Part shown: positions 31,401-45,600 of the stretch, piece by piece
Position numbering within the stretch: position 1 is the stretch's first letter
How the letters are laid out: each line of letters opens with the position of its first letter
Assembly: GCF_019279795.1 (NCBI RefSeq)
Contig: NC_056745.1
Coordinates: forward strand, 1,491,375,503 to 1,491,439,502
Source of the DNA: Protopterus annectens
Lineage: Eukaryota > Chordata > Ceratodontiformes > Protopteridae
Length of the DNA: 64,000 nt
Reading direction: 5' to 3'
Notes under the pieces: generated by a model
Told to the model about the DNA's origin: nothing
The model's database searches: none
The model's input: only the letters and a program-made list of their open reading frames with translations
Position numbers and translations under genes: made by a program

Positions 31401-33270
31401 GACAATGTAACACAGGGTAATGAGGAACATGACAATGTAACACAGGGGAGTGAGGAGCATGACAATGTAACACACAGGGGAGTGAGGAGCATGACAATGC
31501 AACACAAAGAGGAGTGAGGAGCATGACAATGTAACACATAGGGGAGTGAGGAGCATGACAATGTAACACACAGGGGAATGAGGAGCATGACAATGCAACA
31601 CAGGGGAGTGAAGAGCATGACAATGTAGCACGCAGGGGAGTGAGGAGCATGAGAATGTAACACAGGGGAATGAGGAGCAAGACAATGTAACACAGGGGAG
31701 TGAGGAGCACGACAATGTAACACACAGGGGAATGAGGAGCATGACAATGCAACACAGGGGAGTGAAGAGCATGACAATGTAGCACGCAGGGGAGTGAAGA
31801 GCATGACAATGTAGCATGCAGGGGAGTGAGGAGCATGAGAATGTAACACAGCGGAATGAGGAGCATGACAATGTAACACAAAAGGGAATGAGGAGCATAA
31901 CAATGTAACACAGGGGACTGAGGAGCATGACAATGCAACACACAGGGGACTGAGGAGCATGACAATGTAACACACATGGGAATGAGCAACATGACAATGT
32001 AACACAGGGGAATGAGGAGCAAGACAATGTAACACAGGGGAATGAGGAGCATGATAATGTAACACAAGGGAATGATGAGCATGATAATGTAACACAGGGG
32101 AATGAGGAGCATGACAATGTAACACAGGGGAATGAGGAGCATGATAATGTAACACAAGGGAATGAGGAGCATGATAATGTAACAGGGCAATGAGGAGCAT
32201 GACAATGTAACACACAGGAGCATGAGGAGCATGACAATGTAACACAGGCGAGTGAGGAGCATGACAATGTAACACACAGGGGAATGAGGAGCATGACAAT
32301 GTAACACACAGGGGAATGAGGACCATGATAATGTAACACAAGGGAATGAGGAGCATGATAATGTAACACAGGGGAATGAGGAGCATGACAATGTAACACA
32401 CAAGGGAAAGAGGAGCATGACAATGTAACACACAAGGGAAAGAGGAGCATGACAATGTAACACACAAGGGAAAGAGGAGCATGACAATGTAACACACAAG
32501 GGAAAGAGGAGCATGACAATGTAACACACAGGGAAAACAGGAGCATGAAAATGCAACACACAGGGGAATATGGAGCATGACAATGTAACACAAAGGGGAG
32601 TGAAGAACATGACAATGTAACAAACAGGGGAGTGAGGAGCATGGCAATGTAACAAAGGGGAGTGAGGAGCATGCATGAAAATGTAACACACAGGGGAGTG
32701 AGGAGCATGACAATGTAACACAGGGGAATGAGGAGCATGACAATGTAACACGGGAATGAGGAGCATGACAATGTAACACAGGGGAGAGAGGAGCAAGACA
32801 ATGTAACACACAGGGGAGTGAGGAGCAAGACAATGTAACACACAGGGGAGTGGGGAGTGAGGAGCAAGACAATGTAACACACAGGGGAATGAGGAGCATG
32901 ACAATTTAACACACAGAGGAGTGAGGAGCATAATAATGTCACACACAGGGGAGTGAGGAGCATGACAATGTAACACACAGGGAAATGAGGAGCATGACAA
33001 TGTAACACACAGGGGAGTGAGGAGCATGACAATGTAACACAGGGGAGTGAGGAGCATGACAATGTAACACACTGGGGAATGAGGAGCATGACAATGTAAC
33101 AAAGGGGAGTGAGGAGCATGCATGACAATGTAACAAAGGGGAGTGAGGAGCATGCATGACAATGTAACACACAGGGGAGTGAGGAGCATGACAATGTAAC
33201 ACAGGGGAATGGGGAGCATGACAATGTAACACAGGGGAATGAGGAGCATGACAATGTAACACAGGGGAAT

Positions 33271-33420
33271 GAGGAGCATGACAATGTAAGACAGGGGAGT
33301 GAGGAGCATGACAATGTAAGACAGGGGAGTGAGGAGCATGACAATGTAAGACAGGGGAGTGAGGAGCATGACAATGTAAGACAGGGGAGTGAGGAGCATG
33401 ACAATGTAAGACAGGGGAGT
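33271..33420. repeat. Five identical 30-bp units with GTAAGAC variant
   Basis: Five consecutive units carry AATGTAAGACAGGGGAGT instead of TAACAC and are otherwise identical, indicating very recent local amplification. Confidence 0.9.
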
Positions 33421-34500
33421 GAGGAGCATGACAATGTAACACAGGGGAGTGAAGTGCATGGCAATGTAACACAGGAGTGAGGAGGATGACAATGTAACAC
33501 GGGAATGAGGAGCAAGACAATGTAACACACAGGGGAGTGGGGAGTGAGGAGCAAGACAATGTAACACACAGGGGAATGAGGAGCAAGACAATGTAACACA
33601 CAGGGGAATGAGGAGCATGACAATTTAACACACAGGGGAGTGAGGAGCATAATAATGTCACAGAGGGGAGTGAGGAGCATGACAATGTAACACACAGGGG
33701 AGTGAGGAGCATGACAATGTAACACACAGGGGAGTGAGGAGCATGACAATGTAACACACAGGGGAGTGAGGAGCATGACAATGTAACACACTGGGGAATG
33801 AGGAGCATGACAATGTAACACACAGGGGAGTGAGGAGCATGACAATGTAACACAGGAGAATGAGAAGCATGACAATGTAACACAGGGGAATGAAGGGCAT
33901 GACATTGTAGCAAACAGGGGAATGAGGAGCATGACAATGTAACACAGGGGAATAAGGAGCATAACAATGTAACACAGGGGAGTGAGAAGCATGTACCACA
34001 CAAGGGAATGAGGCACATGGCAATGTAGCACAGAAGAAAGGGGAGCATGACAATGTAACACAGGGGAATGAGGAGCATGACAATGTAACACACTGGAGTG
34101 AGGAGCATGACAATGTAACACACGGGAGTGAGGAGCATGACAATGTAACACACGGGAATGAGGAGCATGACAATGTAACACAAGGGAGAGAGGAGCATGA
34201 CAATGTAACACAGGGGAGTGAGGTGCATGGCAATGTAACACGGGAGTGAGGAGGATGACAATGTAACACGGGACTGAGGAGCAAGACAATGTAACACAGG
34301 GGAGTGAGGAGCAAGACAATGTAACACAGGGGAGTGAGGAGCATGACAATGTAACACACCGGGGAATGAGGAGCATGACAATGTAACACACAGGGGAATG
34401 AGGAGCATGACAATGTGACACACAGGGGAATGAGGAGCATGACAATGTAACACACAGGGGAGTGAGGAGCATGACAATGTAACACACAGGGGAGTGAGGA

Positions 34501-34690
34501 GCATGACAATGCAACACACAGGGGAGTGAGGAGCATGACAATGCAACACACAGGGGAGTGAGGAGCATGACAATGCAACACACAGGGGAGTGAGGAGCAT
34601 GACAATGCAACACACAGGGGAGTGAGGAGCATGACAATGCAACACACAGGGGAGTGAGGAGCATGACAATGCAACACACAGGGGAGTGAG
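34501..34690. repeat. Six near-identical 32-bp units with AATGCAAC variant
   Basis: Six consecutive 32-bp units share AATGCAACACACAGGGGAGT, bounded by ordinary TGTAAC units on both sides. Confidence 0.9.
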
Positions 34691-36500
34691 GAGCATGACA
34701 ATGTAACACACTGGGGAATGAGGAGCATGACAATGTAACACACAGGGGAATGGGAAGCATGACAATGTAACACACAGGGGAATGAGGAGCATGACAATGT
34801 AACACAGGGGAATGAGGAGCATGACAATATATCACACAGGGGAGTGAGGAGCATGACAATGTAACACACAGGGTAATGAGGCGCATGACAATGTAACACA
34901 CAGGAAAATGAGGAGCATGACAATATAACACAGGGGAGTGAAGAGCATGACAATGTAGCACACAGTAGAATGAGGACCATGACAATGCAACACACAGGAG
35001 AATGAGGAGCACGTCAATGTAACACACAGGGGAATGAGAAGCATGACAACGTAACACACGGGAATGAGGAGCATGACAATGTAAGACGGGAATGAGGAGC
35101 ATGACAATGTAACACTTGGGGGAGTGAGGAGCAGGACAATGTAACACTTGGGGGAGTGAGGAGCAGGACAATGTAACACAGGGGAGTGAGGAGCATGACA
35201 ATGTACCACACAGGGGAGTGAGGAGCATGACAATGTAACACACAAGGGAGTGAGGAGCATGATAATGTAACACAGGGGTTTGAGGAGCATGACAATATAA
35301 CACACAGGAATGAGGAGCATGACAATGTAACACAGGGGAATGAGGAGCATGACAATGTAACACACAGGGGAATGAGGAGCATGACAATGTAACACACAGG
35401 GGAATGAGGAGCATGACAATGTAACACAGGGGAATGAGGAGCATGACAATGTAACACAGGGGAATGAGGAGCATGACAGTGTAACACAGGGGAATGAAGA
35501 GCATGACAGTGTAACACACAGGAGAAGGAGGAGAATGACAATGTAACACACAGGAGAAGGAGGAGCATGACAATGTAACACACAGGAGAAGGAGGAGCAT
35601 CACAATGTAACACAGGGGAGTGATGAGCATGACAATGTAACACAGGGGAATGACGAGCATGACAATGTAACACAGGGGAAAGAGGAGCATGACAATGTAA
35701 CACAGGGGAATGAGGAACATGACAATGTAACTCAGGGGAATGAGGGGCATGACAATGTAACACAGGGGAATGAGGAGCATGACAATGTAACACAGGGAAT
35801 AAGGAGCATGACAATGTAACACAGGGGAATGAGGAGCATGACAATGTAACACACAGGAATGAGGAGCATGACAATGTAACACACACAAGAATGAGGAGCT
35901 TGCCGATGTAACACACAGGAGTGAGGAGCATGACAATGTAACACACAGGGAGTGAGGAGCATGACAATGTAACACAGGGGAGTGATGAGCATGACAATGT
36001 AACACACAGGGGAATGACGAGCATGACAATGTAACACAAGGGAGTGAGGAGCATGACACTAATACAGGGGAATGAGGAGCATGACAATGTAACACAGGGG
36101 AATGAGGAGCATGACAATGTAACACAAAGGGGAGTGAGGAGTATGACAATATAACACAGAAGAGTGAGGAGCATGACAATGTAACATACATGGGAATGAG
36201 GAGCATGACAATGTAACACAGGGGAAAGAGGAGCATGACAATGTAACACAGGGGAATGAGGAGCATGACAATGTAACACAGGGGAATGAGGAGCATGACA
36301 CTGTAGCACAGGGGAATGAGGAGCATGACAATGTAACACAGGGGAGTGAGGAGCATGACAATCTAACTCAGGGGAGTGAGGAGCATGACAATGAAACACA
36401 GGGGAATGAGGAGCATGACAATGTAACACACATAGGAATGAGGAGCATGACAATGTAACACACAGGGGAGTGAGGAGCATGACAATGTAAGACAGGGGAG

Positions 36501-36648
36501 TGAGGTGCATGGCAATGTAACACAGGGGAGTGAGGTGCATGGCAATGTAACACAGGGGAGTGAGGTGCATGGCAATGTAACACAGGGGAGTGAGGTGCAT
36601 GGCAATGTAACACAGGGGAGTGAGGTGCATGGCAATGTAACACAGGAG
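36501..36648. repeat. Five near-identical 30-bp units with GGTGCATGGC variant
   Basis: Units with TGAGGTGCATGGCAATG replace the usual GAGGAGCATGACAATG five times in a row. Confidence 0.9.
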
Positions 36649-37486
36649 TGAGGAAGATGACAATGTAACACACAGGGGAATGAGGAGCATGACAATTTAA
36701 CACACAGGGGAGTGAGGAGCATAATAATGTCACACAGGGGAGTGAGGAGCATGACAATGTAACACACAGGGGAGTGAGGAGCATGACAATGTAACACACA
36801 GGGGAGTGAGGAGCATGACAATGTAACACACTGGGGAATGAGGAGCATGACAATGTAACACACAGGGGAATGGGAAGCATGACAATGCAACACACAGGGG
36901 AATGAGGGGCATGACAAAGTAACACACAGGGGAATGAGGGGCATGACAATGTAACACACGGGAATGAGGAGCATGACAATATAACACAGGGGAGTGAGGA
37001 GCATGACAATGTAGCACACAGTAGAATGAGGACCATGACAAAGTAACACAAGGGAATGAGGAGCATGTCAATGTAACACACAAGGGAATGAGGAGCATGA
37101 CAACGTAACACACGGGAATGAGGAGCAGGACAATGTAACACTTGGGGGAGTGAGGAGCAGGACAATGTAACACAGGGGAGTGAGGAGCACGACAATGAAA
37201 CACATGGGAATGAGGAGCATGAAAATGCAACACACAGGGGATTGAGGAGCATGACAATGTAATACACAGGGGAGTGAGGAGTATGATAATGTAACACACA
37301 GGGGAGTAAGGAGCATGACAATGTAACACACAGGGGAGTCAGGAGCATGATAATGTAACACAGGGGTTTGAGGAGCATGACAATGTAACTCAGGGGAATG
37401 AGGAGCATGACAATGTAACACACGGGAGTGAGGAGCATGACAATGTAACACAAAGGGGAATGAAGAGCATGACAATGTAACACACA

Positions 37487-37860
37487 GATGAATGACGAGC
37501 ATGACAATGTAACACAGGGGAATGAGGAGCATGACAATGTAACACAGAAGATTGAGGAGCATAACAATGAAAAACAGGGGAGTGAGGAGCATGATAATGT
37601 AACACATGGGAATGAGGAGCATGACAATGTAACACACAGGGGAATGAAGAGCATGACAATGTAACACACAGATGAATGACGAGCATGACAATGTAACACA
37701 GGGGAATGAGGAGCATGACAATGTAACACAGAAGATTGAGGAGCATAACAATGAAAAACAGGGGAGTGAGGAGCATGATAATGTAACACATGGGAATGAG
37801 GAGCATGACAATGTAACACACAGGGGAATGAAGAGCATGACAATGTAACACACAGATGAA
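37487..37860. repeat. 184-bp higher-order repeat, two full copies
   Basis: GATGAATGACGAGC starts at 37487 and 37671, and GATGAATGAGG at 37855, a constant 184-bp step (six basic units). Between them the same ordered variants occur: GAAGATTGAGGAGCATAAC, AATGAAAAACAGGGG, GCATGATAATG and CACATGGGAATG. Confidence 0.9.
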
Positions 37861-37909
37861 TGAGGAGCATGACAATGTAACACAGGGGAGTGAGGAGCAT
37901 GACAATGTA

Positions 37910-38190
37910 ACACACATAGGAATGAGGAGCATGACAATGTAACACACATAGGAATAAGAAGCATGACAATGTAACACACATAGGAGTGAGGAGTATGACA
38001 ATGTAACACACATAGGAGTGAGGAGCATGACAATGTAACACACATAGGAGTGAGGAGCATGACAATGTAACACACATAGGAATGAGGAGCATGACAATGT
38101 AACACACATAGGAGTGAGGAGTATGACAATGTAACACACATAGGAGTGAGGAGTATGACAATGTAACACACATAGGAGTGAGGAGCATGA
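37910..38190. repeat. Block of ACATAGGA-variant 32-bp units
   Basis: At least eight consecutive units carry CACACATAGGAATGAGG or CACACATAGGAGTGAGG, alternating GAGGAGTATG and GAGGAGCATG. Similar blocks appear at 38800-38885 and 46025-46110. Confidence 0.8.
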
Positions 38191-39299
38191 CAATGTAATA
38201 CACAGGGGAAGGAGGAGCATGACAATGTAACACACAGGAGTGAGGAGCATGACAATGTAACACAGGGGAGTGAGGAGCATGACAATGTAACACAGGGGAG
38301 TGAGGAGCATGACAATGTAACACAGGGGAGTGAGCAGCATGACAATGTAACACAGGGGAATGAGGAGCATGACAATGTAATACACAGGGGAGTGAGGAGC
38401 ATGACAATATAACACACAGGGGAATGAGGAGCATGACAACATAACACACAGGCGAATGAGGAGCATGACAATGTAACACACAAGGGAATGAGGAGCATGA
38501 CAATGTAACACAGGAGAAAGAGGAGCATGACAATGTAACACGAGAATGAGGAGCATGACATTCTAGCACACAAGGGAATGAGGAGCATGACAATGTAACA
38601 CAAGGGAGTGAGGAGCATGTACCACACAAGGGAATGAGGAGCATGACAATGTAACACAGGAGAAAGAGGAGCATGACAATGTAACACGGGAATGAGGAGC
38701 ATGACAATCTAACTCAGGGGAGTGAGGAGCATGACAATGAAACACAGGGGAATGAGGAGCATGACAATGAAACACAGGGGAATGAGGAGCATGACAATGT
38801 AACACACATAGGAATGAGGAGCATGACAATGTAACACACATAGGAATGAGGAGCGTGACAATGTAACACACATAGGAATGAGGAGCATGACAATGTCACA
38901 CACAGGGGAGTGAGGAGCATGACAATGTAACACACAGGGGAGTGAGGAGCATGACAATGTAACACACAGGAGCATGAGGAGCATGACAATGTAACACAGG
39001 CGAGTGAGGAGCATGACAATGTAACACACAGGGGAATGAGGAGCATGACAATGTAACACAGGGGAATGAGGAGCATGACAATGTAACACAGGGGAGTGAG
39101 GAGCATGACAATGTAACACAAGGGAGTGAGGAGCATGACAATGTAACACAGGAGTGAGGAGCATGACAATGTAACACGGGAGTGAGGAGCATGACAATGT
39201 AACACACAGGGGAATGAGGAGCATGACAATGTAACACACAGGGGAATGAGGAGCATGACAATGTAACACACAGGGGAATGAGGAGCATGACAATGTAAC

Positions 39300-42200
39300 A
39301 CAAGGAATGAGGAGCATGACAATGTAACACACAATGAGGAGCATGACAATGTAACACAGGGAATGAGGAGCATGACAATGTAACACAGGGGAATGAGGAG
39401 CATGACAATGTAACACACAAGGAGTGAGGAGCATGACAATGTAACACACAGGGAAATGAGGAGCATGACAATGTAACACAGGGGAAGAGCATGACAATGT
39501 AACACAGGGAGTGAGGAGCATGACAATGTAACATGCAGGGAGTGAGGAGCATGACAATGTAACACACAGGGAATGAGGAGCATGACAATGTAACACACAT
39601 AGGAATGAGGAGCATGACAATGTAACACAGGGACTGAGGAGCATGACAATGTAACACACAGGGATGAGGAGCATGACAATGTAACACACAGGGAATGAGG
39701 AGCATGACAATGTAACACACAGGAATGAGGAGCATGACAATGTAACACAGGGGAATGAGGAGCATGACAATGTAACACACAGGGAATGAGGAGCATGACA
39801 ATGTAACACACAGGAATGAGGAGCATGACAATGTAACACACAGGGGAAGGAGGAGCATGACAATGTAACACAGGGAATGAGGAGCATGACAATGTAACAC
39901 ACAGGGAATGAGGAGCATGACAATGTAACACAGGGAGTGAGGAGCATGACAATGTAACACACAGGAATGAGGAGCATGACAATGTAACACACAGGAATGA
40001 GGAGCATGACAATGTAACACAAGGGAATGAGAGCATGACAATGTAACACAGGGGAATGAGGAGCATGACAATGTAACACACAAGGGAAGAGGAGCATGAC
40101 AATGTAACACACAAGAATGAGGAGCATGACAATGTAACACAGGGAATGAGGAGCATGACAATGTAACACAAGGGAATGAGGAGCATGACAATGTAACACA
40201 GGGAAAAGGGAGCATGACAATGTAACACAGGGGAATGAGGAGCATGACAATGTAACACAGGGGAGTGAGGAGCATGACAATGTAACACACAGGAGTGAGG
40301 AGCATGACAATGTAACAACAGTGAGGAGCATGCATGACAATGTAACACAGGGAGTGAGGAGCATGACAATGTAACACAGGAATGAGGAGCATGACAATGT
40401 AACACAGGGAATGAGGAGCATGACAATGTAACACACAGGAGTGAGGAGCATGACAATGTAACACAGGAGTGAGGAGCATGACAATGTAACACACAGGGGA
40501 GTGAGGAGCATGACAATGTAACACAGGGGAATGAGGAGCATGACAATGTAACACACAGGTGAATGAGGAGCATGACAATGTAACACACAGGGGAGTGAGG
40601 AGCATGACAATGTAACACACAGGAATGAGGAGCATGACAATGTAACACACAGGGGAAGGAGAGCAAGACAATGTAACACACTGGGGAATGAGGAGCATGA
40701 CAATGCAACAAAGGGGAATAAGGAGCATGACAATGTAACACAGGGGAATAAGGAGCATGTACCACACAAGGGAATGAGGAGCATGACAATGTAACACAGG
40801 GGAATGAGGAGCATGACAATGTAACACAGGGAATAAGGAGCATGACAATGTAACACAGGGGAAAGAGGAGCATGACAATGTAACAAGGGAATGAGGAGCA
40901 TGACAATGTAACACACAGGGGAGGAGCATGACAATGTAACACACAAAGGAGTGAGGAGCATGACAATGTAACACAGGAGAATGAGGAGCATGACAATGTA
41001 ACAAGGGAATGAGGAGCATGACAATGTAACACAGGGAGAGGAGCATGACAATGTAACACAGGGAGTGAGGAGCATGACAATGTAACACAGGGGAAAGAGG
41101 AGCATGACAATGTAACACAGGGGAAAGAGGAGCATGACAATGTAACAAGGGAATGAAGAGCATGACAATGTAACACACAAAGGAGTGAGGAGCATGACAA
41201 TGTAACACAGGGGAATGAGGAGCATGACAATGTAACACACAGGGGAATGAGGAGCATGAAAATGTAACACAAGGGAGTGAGGAGCATGACAATGTAACAC
41301 ACAGGGGAGTGAGGAGCATGACAATGTAACACACAGGGGAGTGAGGAGCATGACAATGTAACACACAGGGGAGTGAGGAGCATGACAATGTAACACACAG
41401 GGGAATGCGGAGCATGACAATGTAACACACAGGAGTGAGGAGCATGACAATGTAACACAGGGGAGTGAGGAGCATGACAATGTAACACAGGGGAATGAGC
41501 AGTATGACAATGTAACACAGTGGAATGAGGAGCATGACAATGTAATACACAGGGAAAAGAGGAGCATGACAATGTAACACACAGGAGTGAGGAGCATGAC
41601 AATATAACACACGGGAGTGAGGAGTATGACAATATAACACAGAAGAGTGAGGAGCATGACAATGTAACACAGGGGAATGAGGAGCATGACAATGTAACAC
41701 AGGCGAGTGTGGAGCATGACAATGTAACACACAGGGGAATGAGGAGCATGACACTAACACAGGGGAATGAGGAGCATGACAATGTAACACAGGGGAATGA
41801 GGAGCATGACAATGTAACACAAAGGGGAGTGAGGAGTATGACAATATAACACAGAAGAGTGAGGAGCATGACAATGTAACACAGGGGAATGAGGAGCATG
41901 ACAATGTAACACACATGGGAATGAGGAGCATGACAATGTAACACACAGGGGAATGAGGAGCATGAAAATGTAACACAAGGGAGTGAGGAGCATGACAATG
42001 TAACACAGGGGAATGAGGAGCATGACAATGTAACACAGGCGAGTGTGGAGCATGACAATGTAACACACAGGAGTGAGGAGCATGACAATGTAACACAGGG
42101 AGTGAGGAGCATGACAATGTAACACAGGAGTGAGGAGCATGACAATGTAACACAGGAATGAGGAGCATGACAATGTAACACACAGGGAATGAGGAGCATG

Positions 42201-43200
42201 ACAATGTAACACACAGGGAATGAGGAGCATGACAATGTAACACAGGGAGTGAGGAGCATGACAATGTAACACACAGGGAATGAGGAGCATGACAATGTAA
42301 CACACAGAGTGAGGAGCATGACAATGTAACACACAGGAGTGAGGAGCATGACAATGTAACACACAGGAGTGAGGAGCATGACAATGTAACACAGGAGTGA
42401 GGAGCATGACAATGTAACACAGGGAATGAGGAGCATGACAATGTAACACACAGGGGTGAGGAGCATGACAATGTAACACAGGAATGAGGAGCATGACAAG
42501 CATGACAATGTAACACACAGGGAATGAGGAGCATGACAATGTAACACAGGGGAATGAGGAGCATGACAATGTAACACAGGGGAATGAGGAGCATGACAAT
42601 GTAACACACAGGGAATGAGCATGACAATGTAACACACAGGAATGAGGAGCATGACAATGTAACACACAGGAGTGAGGAGCATGACAATGTAACACAGGAA
42701 TGAGGAGCATGACAATGTAACACAGGGAATAAGGAGCATGACAATGTAACACAGGGGAAAGAGGAGCATGACAATGTAACACACAGGAATGAGGAGCATG
42801 ACAATGTAACACAGGAATGAGGAGCATGACAATGTAACACAGGGAGGAGCATGACAATGTAACACAGGGGAGTGAGGAGCATGACAATGTAACACAGGAG
42901 TGAGGAGCATGACAATGTAACACAGGGGAATGAGGAGCATGACAATGTAACACAGGGAATGAGGAGCATGACAATGTAACACACAGGGGAATGAGGAGCA
43001 TGACAATGTAACACAAGGGAATGAGGAGCATGACAATGTAACACAAGGGAATGAGGAGCATGACAATGTAACACAAGGGAATGAGGAGCATGACAATGTA
43101 ACACTGGGGAATGAGGAGCATGACAATGTAACACACAGGGGAATGAGGAGCATGACAATGTAACACACAGGAGAATGAGGAGCATGACAATGTAACAAGG
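39300..43200. repeat. Zone of shortened units (GG/GGG instead of GGGG)
   Basis: Here most units read ACAGGGAATG, ACAGGAATG or ACAGGAGTG, losing one or two G from the usual run of four. Units are therefore 28-31 bp and the frame changes often. The neighbouring parts of the array are dominated by GGGG, so the zone is a distinct local subfamily. Confidence 0.7.
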
Positions 43201-44879
43201 GAATGAGGAGCATGACAATGTAACACACAGGGGAATGAGGAGCAGGACAATGTAACACACAGTGGAGTGAGGAGCATGACAATGTAACACACAGGGGAGT
43301 GAGGAGCATGACAATGTAACACACAGGGAGCATGACAATGTAACACAGAGTGAGGAGCATGACAATGTAACACAGGGGAATGAGGAGCATGACAATGTAA
43401 CACACAGGGGAGTGAGGAGCATGACAATGTAACACACAGGGGAGTGAGGAGCATGACAATGTAACACACGGGAGTGAGGAGCATGACAATGTAACACATG
43501 GGAATGAGGAGCATGACAATGTAACACATGGGAATGAGGAGCATGACAATGTAGCACACAGGGAATGAGGAGCATGACAATGTAACACACAGGGGAATGA
43601 GGAGCATGACAATGTAACACACATAGGAATGAGGAGCATGACAATGTAACACAGGGGTATGAGGAGCATGACAATGCAACACACAGGGGAGTGAGGAGCA
43701 TGACAATGTAACACATTGGAGTGAGGAGCATGACAATGTAACACAGGGGAGTGAGGAGCATGACAGTGTAACACACAGGGGAATGAGAAGCATGACAATG
43801 TAACACAGGGGGAAGAGGAGCATGACAATGTAACACGGGAATGAGGAGCATGACAATGTAACACACAGGGGAATGAGGAGCATGACAATGTAACACACAG
43901 GGGAGTGAGGAGCATGACAATGTAACACAGGGGAATGAGGAGCATGACAATGTAACATACTGCAGAATGAGGAGCATGACACTGTAACACAGGGGAGTGA
44001 GGAGCATGACAATGTAACACAGGGGAATGAGGAGCATGACAATGTAACACAGGGGAATGAGGAGCATGACAATGTAACACAGGGGAATGAGGAGCATGAC
44101 AATGTAACACAGGGGAGTGAGGAGCATGACAATGTAACACAAGGGAGTGAGTAGCATGACAATGTAACACGGGAATGAGGAGCATGACAATGTAACACAC
44201 CGGGGAATGAGGAGCATGACAATGTAACACAGGGGAATAAGGAGCATGTATCACACAAGGGAATAAGGAGCATGACAATGTAACACAGGGGAAAGAGGAG
44301 CATGACAATGTAACAAGGGAATGAAGAGCATGACAATGTAACACACAAAGGAGTGAGGAGCATGACAATGTAACACAGAGGAGCATGACAATGTAACACA
44401 GGGAATAAGGAGCATGACAATGTAACACAGGGGAATGAGGAGCATGACAATGTAACAAGGGAAAGAGGAGCATGACAATGTAACAAGGGAATGAGGAGCA
44501 TGACAATGTAACACACAAAGGAGTGAGGAGCATGACAATGTAACACAGGAGAATGAGGAGCATGACAATGTAACACACAGGGGAGTGAGGAGCATGTCAA
44601 TGTAACACACAGGGGAAAGAGGAGCATGACAATGTAACACAGGGGAGTGAGGAGCATGACAGTGTAAGACACATAGGAATGAGGAGCATGACAATGTAAC
44701 ACACATAGGAATGAGGAGCATGACAATGTAACACACGGGAATGAGGAGCATGACAATGTAACACACAGGGGAGTGAGGAGCATGACAATGTAACACACAG
44801 GGGAGTGAGGAGCATGACAATGTAACACACAGGGGAGGGAGCATGACAATGTAACACAGGGAGTGAGGAGCAGGACAAT

Positions 44880-45600
44880 GTAACACTTGGGGGAGTGAGG
44901 AGCAGGACAATGTAACACAGGGGAGTGAGGAGCATGACAATGTACCACACAGGGGAGTGAGGAGCATGACAATGTAACACACAGGGAATGAGGAGCATGA
45001 CAATGTAACACACAGGGAATGAGGAGCATGACAATGTAACACACAGGGAATGAGGAGCATGACAATATAACACACAGGAATGAGGAGCATGACGATGTCA
45101 CACAGGGGAATGAGGAGCATGACAATGTAACACACAGGGAGTGAGGAGCATGACAATGTAACACACAGGAATGAGGAGCATGACAATGTAACACAGGGGA
45201 GTGAGGAGCATGACAATGTAACACACAAGGGAGTGAGGAGCATGATAATGTAACACAGGGGTTTGAGGAGCATGACAATATAACACACAGGAATGAGGAG
45301 CATGACAATGTAACACAGGGGAATGAGGAGCATGACAATGTAACACAGGGGAATGAGGAGCATGACAATGTAACACACAGGGGAATGAGGAGCATGACAA
45401 TGTAACACACAGGGGAATGAGGAGCATGACAATGTAACACACAGAGGAAGGTGAGCATGACAATGTAACACACAGGGGAATGAGGAGCATGACAATGTAA
45501 CACACAGGGGAATGAGAAGCATGACAATGTAACACACAGGGGAATGAAGAGCATGACAGTGTAACACACAGGAGAAGGAGGAGCATGACAATGTAACACA
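44880..45600. repeat. Copy of 35110-35600 about 9.8-10 kb away
   Basis: GTAACACTTGGGGGAGTGAG with GAGCAGGACAATG, an AATGTACCACACAGG unit, a GGGGTTTGAGGAGC unit followed by AATATAACACACAGG, and GGAGAAGGAGGAGC occur in the same order at 35110-35600 and here. The offset grows from about 9.77 to 9.97 kb through extra units in this copy. The GGGGTTTGAGG marker also recurs at about 52077. Confidence 0.75.
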
